From Microglena sp. YARC (Eukaryota > Chlorophyta > Chlorophyceae > Chlamydomonadales > Chlamydomonadaceae), in contig CM039464.1 of the NCBI GenBank assembly GCA_022414725.1, forward strand, positions 23,897,532-23,961,531: a DNA stretch of 64,000 nucleotides, given 5' to 3'. Positions within the stretch are counted from its first letter, which is position 1. Each line of letters starts with the position of its first letter. Under the pieces are notes generated by a model. The model worked only from the letters and a program-made list of their open reading frames with translations. It searched no databases and was not told the DNA's origin. Positions 9,325 through 19,715 of this stretch are shown piece by piece. The position numbers and the translations under genes are program-made.

Positions 9325-9942
9325 TCACAAACGTAGCGGCTGTCGCGAAGGGGTGCCGATTGTACAGAACACACACTTGTATTGGCTTCTTTTCCAACAG
9401 TCTTCGCATCTTGCAGCTTTGCATTCCTTGCGAGCGCATGAAGACCCCTTCGTGCGCAGATTTGCGCATTGAGGGCAACACCATTTAGCACCCGCGGCAC
9501 CCTCATCTTCGTCATCATGCGTCAAGTCCACTTCCAATGCTCTCTGCCCACGTTTGGCACGTCGCACAGTCAGAGGCACAACACTAACACTACTAGGGCC
9601 AGCTATGGAGTCGCGGCAAAGAGGGCACGAATTAAGTCTTGGAAAGCAGTCTCCGCACATGAGGTGATCGCATGGAAGGGCGAGCGCTGCAACATGATTG
9701 TTTAGGCAGCAAGGACACTCCCACAAAGGGCGCTCGATCTCAACCACCTCGACCTCATCCTCAATGGGAATATTGGGAGCCTCCTCTTCATCTGTAGTCA
9801 CAGGAATAAAATTAAACCCGTGTCAGATGGAAATGTAAACCGACATCGCAGTTGTACATTATATTGAAAGCAAACAATTGCATGTACCTTCGTCCTCTGA
9901 CGACGACGATATATAGCCTCTCAAGTCCATGACATCTCCCAT
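9325..9942 (-). CDS. RING-finger protein with a predicted intron
   Basis: Exon 2 (9325-9791) encodes a C3HC4 RING, WECPCCLNNHVAALALPCDH continuing LMCGDCFPRLNSCPLC, then an acidic linker and a second Cys-rich segment near the C terminus (WCCPQCAN..CARKECKAARCEDC..CVFC). RING proteins usually act as E3 ubiquitin ligases. The frame has no ATG in exon 2. Joining at GT..AG (9887/9792) brings in an exon (9888-9942) starting MGDVMDLRGY and continuing the acidic run EDE|DEEEAPN in frame. Without splicing the start would be a GTG at 9801. The splicing is inferred, not shown. Confidence 0.8.
9792..9887 (-). other. Predicted 96-bp GT-AG intron
   Basis: On the minus strand the donor is GAAG|GTACATGC and the acceptor is TTTTATTCCTGTGACTACAG|ATG, with a pyrimidine-rich stretch before AG. 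It is phase 1: removal rebuilds a GAT codon inside an acidic run. The intron contains in-frame stops, so the two exons cannot be read through. Confidence 0.65.
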
Positions 9943-10163
9943 CAGAGATCGATTCCGACGACAGACAATATAGGAGACCTATCGTAAATTTAACAATAAA
10001 ACAAACAAATCACATTACTCGTACTCGATGCGCAAGCGGTACTCGATGCGCAAGCGGTACGAGCAGGTTCAAGGGTCACCGGTAGGGTGTCCCACAAATT
10101 GCGTCTCCGACTGTAAAATGTCCCTGTAGCTGTATTGTAGCTGTATGATTGACAAATCTGACG

Positions 10164-11731
10164 ATGGGCACTGTAGTCGCGGTTGTTTCGGAATCGCCTG
10201 AGCCCCCTGTGTCCCAAAAATGGTGGCACTCGCTTTTGTTTTCGGCTGCTCTCTTCCTGTTTTGGGGGGGGATGATCGCGTTCGGCACGGTCATGGATTT
10301 GAATGACGAAACCGACACCCATGATGCTTTCAATATCGTCGCGACAACGGGCGCCATGGTCGGGTCGGTGCACGTCGCGTGGATTGCAGGAAGGGTCGCG
10401 CGCAGAACTCTCGTAAGACGATGGGACTTTCTCGTCCTTTACTCCAAGGGCATACGTGGTGCGTGAGTTTTGCTGTGTTCAGCGCGGTGGCTTTCGCGTG
10501 CATCCAAGTGTCTGAGCGCATGTCCAGTAACCACTCTCCATTCGAGACGGTCACACGCGTATTTTACAGCGGCCTCGTGCTCACGGCGTGTTTTCTCGCG
10601 CTTCAGACGACTGGTATCTTGATTTTTACGTACGTCTTCTTCTCGCACCGCAAGAAGGTGTGGGGTACCTTCTCCGCCAATGAGGCGAGTATTATGGATC
10701 GCCCCGATATATCGCGTGCCTTCTCGTGCGCGGACGTGTGCTTGGGCATCTCGGAGAGCGCGCCCCTCGGCGAGTTCCTCCACAGATGGGTGGGCGTATC
10801 GGACGCAGCCATTATTATATCCATACCAACACAAGCTATCGGGCTCTTCAAAACTTTGTGCGCGATCATGCTCTCCCCCGCAGAGACGCCGATAAGAAAG
10901 GAGGAGTTCTTGCGCTTCATGGACACACGGTCTGTACACGAGGACGACGAGAGGATAGAGAACCTCTGGATGCTGCTGAGTAGTGGGAGGGATGACAAGG
11001 CGGGGACGACCATCACACCCTCGAGCGTGGAGAGGATGATGCACGACATGGCCTTCAGACGCAAACGGTTCGCGCATCAGGTCTTCACGGACCACAAGTG
11101 CGTCGACTGGATCATGATTGACATCGCGCTCCTCTCATACCCTTTTTGCGCGGTTGTCATCGCATCGATGTGGGGCTACCCGGCCTTCGGACAGGGATTC
11201 GACATGTTCAAAACCTACATGCTCGCGGCCTCTTTCCTGGTGTCGCAACTACAGGAGCGCATTCGCTTCATGGTGACCATGGCTACGCAGCGCCCGTTTG
11301 ACATAGGGGACATCCTTCTGTTGGACGGAGGCCCGTTCAGGGTGCGCGACTTCACGACGAACCACACGTACCTCGACGGTACCACGGCATTGACCGTGCG
11401 GAACAGCGTCCTCCTGGGCAACACGGTTCGGAACATGACCAGGGGGGCTGTCGAAGATAAAGTGGTAATGTCCTTACCTGTGACGACCTCCAACGACACC
11501 GTCGTGAAGGTGAGGGAAGCCCTTCAGGGGTACGCGAGGGAGAACCCAGACGAAGTCGAGGAGGGGTCGGTTAGGACGGGGTGGACATGCGTGGAGGGAG
11601 GAATCGCCAAGGTCATGTCCGTGCACTGGTCCTACACATTCGTGGTGCACGACGTGAACCGGTTTAATAGGGCGCGCACGACGGTCTTGTTTCGTGGTCG
11701 CGTCGCTCGGAATGGACGCTTGCCTGTCTAG
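10164..11731 (+). CDS. MscS-like mechanosensitive channel, plant MSL type, one frameshift
   Basis: The frame from 10378 to 11731 has hydrophobic segments near 10450-10500, 10560-10650, 11100-11180 and 11200-11290, then the MscS beta-domain signature QRPFDIGDILLLDGGPFRV and VRNSVLLGNTVRNMTRG. The upstream frame (ATG 10164, ending 10466) supplies two more hydrophobic segments and the WDFLVLYSKGIRG motif that precedes the third helix in plant MSL channels. One indel near 10455-10466 would join them into a protein of about 520 residues with six membrane spans. The family gates ions in response to membrane tension. It is unrelated in detail to the MscS remnant at 46.2-47.1 kb. Confidence 0.85.
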
Positions 11732-11995
11732 TATGGGGTACGCGTCGGCAGGGGGAGGAGCATTCAACGATTCCGTGGCCGTCAAAAAGTACATGGCGCA
11801 ATCGATGCTCGAAGTGAATTCGTGATCAAGTCTCTCTGGCACACGGACAAGCATTACGGATGTACAAAGAGCAGGCGTATTCCTACAGAATCGAAAATGT
11901 CTCCGCCAATAATAAAACTAAATAATACAAAGATCATGGTCGATGTGTAAACAGCCTTCGCAATTATTTTGTTAGCCATAATCGTTTTTGTATCC

Positions 11996-12928
11996 ATGAC
12001 GCCCCCGACAAGGGAGGGTCTCGTCGCAACCGACGAGTCCATGCGAAAAATGATCGTCGACACCTACAAAGTCGTAGACAACGGCATGCACGCGCTAGAA
12101 AAAATGAATCTGACTGGCAACTTGAATGCGAATAGGATCAAGCTTGGGGATAAGTGGACTTTGAGCGGTGTGGGTGACAAGCATGGCAATGACGACTGGT
12201 TGCGACTATTCAATAAAGATGGAACTGGGTACTACGGGGGGCTGGCTGCCGGGAGATTGTGGTCTGGAGGGGCTACGCACCTCAACGGGCCCACGTCCAC
12301 GAGAGACATCAACGCCAACGGAAATGTGAATGTAACCGGGGCAGTCAATGCCAGCGGGAACCTGTGCGTGCAGAACGAATGCCTCAAAAAAACGGATTTA
12401 CAACAGATGAAAACAAATAATGCGACGGTGAAAAAAGATTTCTCAACGGGACTGAATATTACAAATTTTGACCCAGGTCCACTGATTCAAAAAATGTACG
12501 GGACTAACCAGGCAGACCGGTATGGATTATCACAAGAACCTAATGGGACCTCTCATGTATATGCCGCCAACTCACACGGACCCAGCACAGTCAACTTGTC
12601 TTTCGCGACTGGTAAAAATAGTTACAATACGGTCCTCACAGCCCAAAAAAACGGGACAATCAATTTAACGGGAGCCGACGCCAAGCTCTGCATTGACGGG
12701 GTATGTCTTACCAAGGGCGACATCACCAATTTCAAGGCCGCGACGGATTCTATCGCTCAATTACAAAAGACACCGGCAGAGGCGCAAGCGCGTGCACAGG
12801 CACAGGCAACAAAAAGTTGTTACGGTGCCAAAACGGGCGATTGCAACACTTGCAGCGATGTCATAAATGCATACAAAGCCAGAGGATGGAGGTACAACCA
12901 GAATGTTTTTGATCAGTGCAAGGCATAG
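11996..12928 (+). CDS. Giant-virus fibre/virion-surface-like protein
   Basis: About 310 residues containing a repeat-type head LTGNLNAN.IKLGDKWTLSG, then DDWLRLFNKDGTGYYGGLAA and Asn/Gly-rich NVNVTG units. This arrangement is seen in virion or tail-fibre-like proteins of algal giant viruses. The C terminus has a Cys motif (KTGDCNTCSDVINAYKARGW ..FDQCK). The first ATG is at 11996; upstream in frame lies a hydrophobic stretch (AFAIILLAIIVFV) separated from an ATG at 11936 by an in-frame TAA, so a membrane anchor may be lost or hidden by an error. A broken copy lies at 8556-8796. Confidence 0.7.
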   Translation: MTPPTREGLVATDESMRKMIVDTYKVVDNGMHALEKMNLTGNLNANRIKLGDKWTLSGVGDKHGNDDWLRLFNKDGTGYYGGLAAGRLWSGGATHLNGPTSTRDINANGNVNVTGAVNASGNLCVQNECLKKTDLQQMKTNNATVKKDFSTGLNITNFDPGPLIQKMYGTNQADRYGLSQEPNGTSHVYAANSHGPSTVNLSFATGKNSYNTVLTAQKNGTINLTGADAKLCIDGVCLTKGDITNFKAATDSIAQLQKTPAEAQARAQAQATKSCYGAKTGDCNTCSDVINAYKARGWRYNQNVFDQCKA

Positions 12929-13067
12929 GCAGATGCGCAGGCGCGTGCAAGTACAGGCGGCACGTGGAGCACAGGCACTTGCGCAGGCGCGTGCAGCACA
13001 GGAACAAGCACAAGCGCAGGCGCGTGCAAACAGACGAGCAGAAATACCAACATTCCGTCGAGTGTAA
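12929..13067 (+). repeat. Gln/Ala-rich (QAQARA) repeat tail beyond the stop
   Basis: Downstream of the TAG at 12926-12928 the DNA continues as GCGCAGGCGCGTGC-like repeats. In another frame these encode AQARAAQEQAQAQARA, like the QARAQAQA segment inside the preceding protein. The coding tail may be expanded and cut off by a stop or frameshift. Confidence 0.4.
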
Positions 13068-13069
13068 TA

Positions 13070-13726
13070 TCAAGGGAAGCGAAGAGGGAACGCTGCTGCG
13101 ATCTCTGTGTAGACATCGATGACCCAGGCCTCCCAGTGGTGCTTGATGCGCAGGACTGGAAGCACTGACAATAGCTCCTTGCATCTCTCGACCTCCTCCT
13201 CCAGCAGTGGGCCGGTCTCCTGGTGAGCAACGCTGTTGTTGCGTCGATCCAGGAGATTGTCAAATCGCTCAGCAAACTCAGGAGGCGACAGGCTTGCCTT
13301 GGTGGCCAGCCATGTGACCTCTGGAGTTGAAACCTTGTTTGAAATACATGAGCTGCTGGTGGTTTCAAAGACAGCGCTAGTTGCAACCTTTATGACAGTT
13401 GCTGCACAGGCGCATAGATGAATTCTACCTGATTCCGTTGCTGCTTTCAGCAACAGCGCCAACTCGTCCGCTTGCTTCTCAACCTTGGCTGAAATAGCAG
13501 CTACGGCATCTGCCTTGGCAGTAGCAAACAACGGCTCCTTGGAAACACAACGTGTGGAGGTGAGATTCAGCAGGTCTCCTTGCGTGTTGCGAACCTCAAA
13601 GTCCCATGGCGGAGGCACATTTGAACTCGAAGCCATCATGTAGAGACTGTCCTGGAGATTGTCGATAGGCTTGAACGTCTGCTTGGCAAGCCGGATGCTG
13701 GATGTTGACAATACAATGGTGGTCAT
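13070..13726 (-). CDS. Uncharacterised protein
   Basis: An intact 218-residue frame from an ATG at 13724-13726. It is Ala/Ser-rich with likely helical stretches (AVAAISAKVEKQADELALLL and LLEEEVERCKELLSVL). No family is recognised. It overlaps the stop of the 80-residue frame upstream by ATGA, as in a translationally coupled pair, but an element terminus lies exactly at this junction. Confidence 0.5.
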   Translation of the reverse strand: MTTIVLSTSSIRLAKQTFKPIDNLQDSLYMMASSSNVPPPWDFEVRNTQGDLLNLTSTRCVSKEPLFATAKADAVAAISAKVEKQADELALLLKAATESGRIHLCACAATVIKVATSAVFETTSSSCISNKVSTPEVTWLATKASLSPPEFAERFDNLLDRRNNSVAHQETGPLLEEEVERCKELLSVLPVLRIKHHWEAWVIDVYTEIAAAFPLRFP

Positions 13727-13965
13727 TCTATACAGTTGTTCTCAAATAAAGTGGGACACACAATGGCCTCTAGCTTTTGCTGCAACCGTGCACGCTCCTC
13801 CTTCATAAGCTCTAACGCCGCCCGCAGATCGATGTCTTCTTCGCGAGCCTGATTTTCTGACCGACGCTGACACCGAAGCCGACTTGTATGGCCATCAAAT
13901 TCCGAAGGATGCTCCTCGCGCTCTGATGCCATGCTCTCGAATATAATCGATTGGTAGTTTGACAC
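13723..13965 (-). CDS. Small charged ORF reading into an element terminus
   Basis: Eighty residues, rich in Glu/Arg with a short coiled-coil-like run (LRAALELMKEERARLQQKLE). Its last codons (VCPTLFENNC) are encoded by the inverted-repeat terminus CAGTTGTTCTCAAATAAAGT, so the C terminus is element-derived. It could be chance coding. Confidence 0.3.
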   Translation of the reverse strand: MSNYQSIIFESMASEREEHPSEFDGHTSRLRCQRRSENQAREEDIDLRAALELMKEERARLQQKLEAIVCPTLFENNCIE

Positions 13966-14055
13966 ACCTTTTTATACTCGAAAAACTGCAGATCGTTGCG
14001 TTTTGGCAACGTTGGGGTGTGCATCAGGTTGTACTTTTACTTCTCCGCCCAACTG
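13733..14055. mobile_element. Possible TA-flanked element, second terminus family
   Basis: The left end is TA|CAGTTGTTCTCAAATAAAGT and the right end CTCCGCCCAACTG|TA; only CAGTTG/CAACTG matches as an inverted repeat. The left terminus recurs at 33261-33287 (inverted), 34829 and, mutated, 19083. The right terminus resembles the Fanzor family end. It may be a chimera of two termini. Confidence 0.4.
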
Positions 14056-14151
14056 TAGTGTGGCACCTATGAAAGTTGGTGGCATGGCAATGATGCAGGC
14101 GGCAACCTCACCTTGGCCAATAATTGCACTGCGCTTGGTGATGTGGTGGTA

Positions 14152-14222
14152 CACTCGACGGAATAATAAAATGAAACCGCTTTCTGGAGTGTACTGTACA
14201 CCTTATGGTGTCGACTGGTGCC
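14152..14222. mobile_element. Left-end remnant of the Fanzor/mariner family (E8)
   Basis: TA|CACTCGACGGAATAATAAAATG then AAACCGCTTTCTGGAGTGTA, followed by the hairpin TACACCTTATGGTGT. This matches the left terminus of the complete element at 38644, and the match stops after the hairpin. No partner end is close by in the expected orientation. Confidence 0.65.
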
Positions 14223-14234
14223 TGTAAAAATGTA

Positions 14235-16542
14235 TCAAGGACGCGTAATCATCGTCGTCGATGACTCTACCGTCCATGATTCGTACGCTCCCCCAGAGGA
14301 GACCAACGCCGAACTTGGCAACAACACACGGTTAGGGACATGCGAGTCCTTATTTAACCGTCGTCCACCGGCACCCAACAGATACACCAACTGCCAAGTA
14401 GATGGCATGACCGCGCTCGTAGACACTGACACCCCCCCCCCTACACCTTCCTCTCCTCCTTCCGAGTAATATAGGTTGTCCGCAACCTCTCCGTTGATGG
14501 ACGCCCCCAGAAAACCCGCCACAATGACGAGGAGAAGCGAAGAAGACAAGTCTAAGTCAGCCCCGAACCCCTCGTTGATAGATATGCACCCCCAAGCGTC
14601 ACGGAACTCGGAGAAAAACTCCCGAAGAGCAGAAACAAAACCGTCAATATTAGAAGGTCTTTGTTGCGCAATACGCGCACGCACGCGCATGCAAACACCA
14701 CAACAAGTTGCAAGCACGCCGCCTTTGCCTAGAGCGAGCTTCTGAAGGAGGCAAACGAGGCAATTCCACGACGTTATCCCATGACAAACGTGGAAACCAA
14801 TAATCGAATGTATCAGAAAGAACAGCGTCCACCTGAGATCCTACAGAACTGACAGCGACACGCAACGAAGGATGGCACAGAGGAAGCAACACATCCCCAA
14901 ATGTACGCAAATCGATAATATCAGAAGAAGAATTGTCAATTGAGAGAACCTGAGGAGGCACGCCGTCTAAAAAAGGCAAGAAGAGACCGTCGCAAACATC
15001 GGTCCATCAATAGCGACGAATGTCCGAAGGTGCTACAATGAGAGAAGCTTGTGAAGCAGCCCGCAAAGCAGTCACAGCTGAAGCAACGCTTAACACATGG
15101 TCCTCACCAGATAACTCCCCCCCGAACCCTTGTAACAACCCCGATGGAAGGTGGTATCTTATAAAGTACGGATACGTCGATTGAGCCTCCCCCACCTGAG
15201 CCATACTGCAAACCATATCAGCCACGTTGGACAACAAATGCCACACGCGCAAGCCAACCAGCGTCCCCCGATAGACGGTATGTATCCCAAAGGGACACCG
15301 CGTGCATACAACCAGCAAAGGGGCGCAAACCATCGCTCATTGGCAACAAAAACCTCGGAGCGCCCGTCGCAGGATCGGACCAACGCCCAATATCTGACCA
15401 TGGGACCATGTCCAGGTACAAAACCCGACAGTCCCAGCTCAGGAACACATCTTCATGCAGACGAGATAAAGGAACAACCTGACCACTATAAGTAGGCAAA
15501 AGCAGACTCGAAGCAATCGCCACATGCACACACGACGCCCCCGACGCAGAGGTTCCCGGAAGGTCCATTAATCCTCCACAAGAGGCGTGAAGCTGGTACA
15601 TTGCCATGCGCAGAGTGAAAAAGGTCACGCATGAATTCGGAAGTTTCCTCCTGCAACATCCTGCAGCCTTGGACACTATGTCAACCTTGACTGCCACAGA
15701 GCTTCCATGCCATGTCGTGACGCGAAACGAGACTGCTTGCGGACGTACCTGCGCGAAGCAACGCAAGCATGGACTCGCGCTTTCTTTCCTTCTGAACAAC
15801 AACACAGAATGTGCAACGTGAAAGACTCCGTTTCAGGAGGACACGCAAACGGACACGCGCCTCGCTTCCTGCGCCCTCTCTGGAATGACATTGAAACCCC
15901 TCGCAAGTCACCTCACCCAACCCCATGTAAGAAGCAGCGAGCATTCCACCACCACTAACGCAGTCCGAGGAAGCGGCGCTCAGTACGAAGTGCTGCGCCG
16001 CAGATGTGTTGTAAGGGAGCCGTCGAAGGTCCACGCTGCAGCACCATTACCATATGAACATGGTGCACGGACGAAATGGTCTATGAACAACGCTTTGTCT
16101 GACACGGCGCGGGTCACATCTAGAGTCTGCATTGCAACACAAGGAAGCGTCTGCAACACGCGCACCGTCCTAGTTTACAGAGCACACACTACACCGTCCA
16201 ACGCGTCAGAGCCGTCTCGATACCGAAAGAGATGCATGACGCAAAATCGAAGGAAATCCTGTTCACGTCGTGGCGCATCAGGAATCCCTCCTCGTCGGGA
16301 ACGTCCTCAGGAGTGAAGCGGATTCTCAGAAACTCGCACATATCCTCATCATATTCGTTGTTACGTCTCCCTGCGGCGACCGTGCGCCGGGACGAGAGAC
16401 CGTCCTCGGGTGTCACTATTGGCAAAAGAGCGAGCGATGAGCTGGAGAGAAGGGGGCATGCCAAGCGCGTGTAGGAAGTATGAGGGACCAAAGACGCACT
16501 CCAAGCGTCGTCGGATATATCGAGTTGTTGAGCGCCCTCCAT
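14235..16542 (-). pseudogene. Large uncharacterised gene, several frameshifts
   Basis: A chain of minus-strand frames starting at MEGAQQLDISDD (16542) can be followed with changes of frame near 16195, 15990, 15830, 15280, 15010 and 14740. The pieces are rich in Ser, Val and Cys, and near 14500 there is a hydrophobic segment (LLLVIVAGFLGASI) that could anchor the protein in a membrane. I recognise no family. The total would be about 750 residues. A virion protein is possible but unsupported. Treat the boundaries as approximate. Confidence 0.4.
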
Positions 16543-16584
16543 GTTTGATTGCTTTGCTTCTCTCGCAATCTTTTTTTAACCTGT

Positions 16585-16741
16585 AATGGGCGTTCCTGCC
16601 TCCCGGCCGATTTTTTTTAAATTTCTAATCAGGATTTAGAGCCTCGCTAGCTTGAGACATTAAGCACCAAGGAATCACAATTCCGATCCATACCATGTTT
16701 AGCAACCAGTCAAAATCAGCCGGGAGGCAGGAACGCCCATT
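16585..16741. mobile_element. MITE-like palindromic element with 4-bp flanking repeat
   Basis: The inverted ends AATGGGCGTTCCTGCCTCCC GGC and GCC GGGAGGCAGGAACGCCCATT bound 157 bp similar to the copy at 7721-7886. CTGT flanks both sides, a second case of an apparent 4-bp target duplication, with a different sequence from the GTGT at 7721-7886. It sits between two broken genes. Confidence 0.75.
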
Positions 16742-16754
16742 CTGTTGCAACATT

Positions 16755-18139
16755 TCAAATGAGCGTGCGGGATTTGTAAAGAGTAGTGAAGTCCGTCCCG
16801 TATACACGGTCGAACTCCGAAATACGATTCTTTGAAAACCCTAGCATCTCCACGACGACGAAGCGACGCAGGAAACGAGAAGACTCCTCGGCGGTGGTTT
16901 TGTCCGACCAGTACATCCGGATCTTTTCTAACACGGCATCTCCGGTCCCGCTGTGTACCATGTTCGTCGAAGTCCCCTTTGGAGTCTCGACATACCCGTT
17001 ACACACACGGAGTACCCTGTGCAAGGCAAAAGGTGGGATCATGATCTCCTCACGGAGAAATAGACACGGAAGGTTGTTCATCTTCCCCATGCTCTGCGAT
17101 GCCCTGGACAATATGAAAAGCTCAGGGATAAAGGATGTGGAAGGAACGGAACATGATGAGTGGAGGCAACACGTCGTCATCCTCAGCATTGTTTTTCAGA
17201 CGCTTTATGTTTTTTCGGGCAACTGTGAGGACTTCATTGTAGTATGTAAAATAGGCTCCCACACAAAGGAAAGTCCGAAAACGCCACAGTCTCCTACTCT
17301 GCACAGCGTCAAAGCGACCGACAGCAAGTGCGATGTTCAACTCAGTGAAGCGCGTCCACACTCGCGGCGTCTTCTTCAAACAGTCTAGGGTCTTAAAGGC
17401 GGTCGCAGAGGAGTAAATACCCTCCATAATTCCGACGTAACGATCGTTCAAGGCGTTCACATCAAACCGAAGCACTGACCCCCCACCCCCACGCGAAGGA
17501 ACGCGAATTAAGTCACACAAGGCGTCGCTCGTGTTATTCACAAAATGACGGTACGAAGGAACCTTAGGCAATAATATTACACTACTTTTACTATTTTTAG
17601 AATGCGCAGGACCCAATGCAAGCCAACGTGAGTACTCGATGTAATCGATCGGAATGTACTTTACAATAGTGGACATAAAGCGGCGCCATGTTGTCACACA
17701 CCTTTGCAGGGACGTTGATCATGTACCCCCAAACGTGTTTGCGCCCCGCAACGTCGAGGACCCACATCCGTTTACAGCTCCACAAACACACCGTATGATG
17801 ACAGTACGCCTTCCACCAAGGCCGGGAACAACCCCGCACCAGCAGTGTCGCCTATCGAAGGGTTCTCACACGTTGGGTAGGTACAAAGTTCGTGAACATT
17901 ACGAATGATGATGACTTTTCCAAAATTCTTCTTCTTGTAGGAATTGCCTTTCCGGAACTTCTTCCATCAAAAGAAAAGTTCTCACGGACATGGATTCCGC
18001 CGATGCGATCTGCACCCGGCGTGTGTAACAGACAACTCTCTAGCAACGAACGCGATACAGAAAGCATGGCTAATGCGTCATCATCATTCTCAGAGTGCCA
18101 GACAATGTCCACGCACACAGGGAAGTGGTGGGGACACAC
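16755..18139 (-). pseudogene. Uncharacterised gene, several frameshifts
   Basis: Minus-strand pieces follow one another: 17852-18139 (SENDDDALAMLSVSRSLLES), 17600-17839 (RPWWKAYCHHTVCLWSCKRM), 17122-17697 (VPSYRHFVNNTSDALCDLIR) and 16755-17189 (LPCLFLREEIMIPPFALHRV). Frame changes fall near 17850, 17690 and 17150. The pieces are ordinary globular-looking sequence without low complexity, which supports real coding origin. No family is recognised. Confidence 0.4.
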
Positions 18140-18279
18140 GTCAATAAAGGGGAATAACTATTTGCCCCGGATTGTGCCACAGGCCGGATGTAACTTGCAC
18201 GGTACAACTCTATGCTTACCCAACAAAGGTCAGAAACACCTCCGTCTTAGGGTCGTGGGGGTGTATCGTTCAGCATAAT

Positions 18280-19055
18280 CATTCCACATGTGCGAGATTG
18301 TCAGACAAAGCGGTACTATTCTTCCGAAATCACCGATGACCATGATCATTATCGAACCCTTTTTGCTCCGCCTCATCTATGATGTCGTCGCACAAACTCT
18401 GTATGATAGCACCTTTATGTTTGGGGTGTGTACGTCCGGGTTCGTAGCGGTCACCAAGCCCAACATTGTAAATCACGAGGCCGCCTCCATCATTGGGGCC
18501 TACCGGTCTGTACCATAACCTTTCGAAAACGCTTGGAGGATTTTTGAGGAACTAGCTGACAAACTTAATGTCGCGTGCCGAATACACACTCAAACCATCT
18601 ACCCACGCCTCTTATCATCAGACGGCAACAATGCCAACTTACTCAACATTTCGTCTATCTCGAATACCCAACGCGCACACGACCAACCCTTCCTGCCTTG
18701 CGAGTCGTGCTAACATTGCCACGAAGACGCACCGATGTACGCGCGCGTCAGCTCGACGATGGACTCCGGAAGGGGACCGAAGTCTGGAACAAGGCAACGT
18801 CGGGCTCCAGCATCGACAACAGATTTATAACTCTGTCAGGGAGGCAACGTAAAATCATATCACCTTTGTTGTCAAGGGGGGTAGGAGACGCGGGGATCTC
18901 CCAGCGACTCACGTTAAGAGAGCAAACTTCGGAAGGCCTGTCGACTTCGGATTGCACTCCACATCGGTCGATGGAAAATTAGTTGTTCCGCTTACCGAAA
19001 CAATATCACTTTTCACCGTATTGGATACGATGAAATTCTTAGGGGATTCATACAT
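18280..19055 (-). pseudogene. Uncharacterised coding remnant upstream of the 16.8-18.1 kb gene
   Basis: Short minus-strand frames read NTVKSDIVSVSGTTNFPSTD, then LDNKGDMILRCLPDRVINLL, and further on GLVIYNVGLGDRYEPGRTHP with KHKGAIIQSLCDDIIDEAEQ. They are probably the N-terminal half of the same broken gene as 16755-18139. No family is recognised, and the joins are uncertain. Confidence 0.3.
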
Positions 19056-19082
19056 TAATAATACCTGACTGACACTATATAA

Positions 19083-19150
19083 AGTAGTTCTCAAATAAAA
19101 TGGGACACCTGATAATCATCCAGACTGCAGATCGTTGCTTTTGGGAAATT
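19083..19150. repeat. Second terminus family, diverged copy
   Basis: GTAGTTCTCAAATAAAATGG followed by GACACCTGATAATCATCCAGACTGCAGATCG is a diverged copy, in inverted orientation, of 33216-33287. It marks an element end next to the gene remnant upstream. Confidence 0.55.
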
Positions 19151-19182
19151 TGATATTGGGACACCTTCTATTTTGGGGATTC

Positions 19183-19608
19183 TGAAAAGTTTACCAATTC
19201 AAGATTTTTGTAACCGATCTTGTAAAGAAATACAGATACTGTCTTCAGGTGATTGACAAAAAATCAAGGCTAAAGACACTCCAAGGCATGCTTCTTGGTT
19301 TGGAAGCCGTCTTCCCGTACAATCCTTGGTGTTCCGATCACATTACCCTCACAGGCAATATTGTAAGCAGTCTGTTCATTGAGGTGGATGACGAGATGAT
19401 CGATTGGGTGTCATCTGATGGATTCGTCAATCAGGAATGGGACTTTGTACAGCACATAGCGTGGTTGCGAGCGTGGTGCTCGGCGCGCAAGATCCAGCGC
19501 ATGTACCGCAAGTACATCGAGCACAAAAAGATCCAGCGCCAAAAGCGCCTCCTCATCACAATCCCCAGGATCGTGTCATTGCTCAAGGATTGCAAGGGTT
19601 GCGAATAA
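19183..19608 (+). CDS. Uncharacterised protein with an IQ-like motif
   Basis: The frame is open from 19183 and has no convenient ATG before residue 22 or so; a GTG at 19249 is one option, and the 5' end may be missing or spliced. Near the C terminus ARKIQRMYRKYIEHKKIQRQ resembles a calmodulin-binding IQ motif. The 5' part overlaps a 40-base repeat also found at 3848-3887. The function is unknown. Confidence 0.4.
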
Positions 19609-19715
19609 GTAATTATTCGAGAAACAACTGTTTTTTTTTTACCTTCGACGAGTTTAACACGGGCAACAACATCAGACGCGATTGATTCAATGAAGAAGTT
19701 CATAAGTTCCCGGAC

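Noticed and set aside
10439..11095. 218-residue minus-strand ORF
   Set aside because: Antisense of the MSL channel, Arg/His-rich and without motifs.
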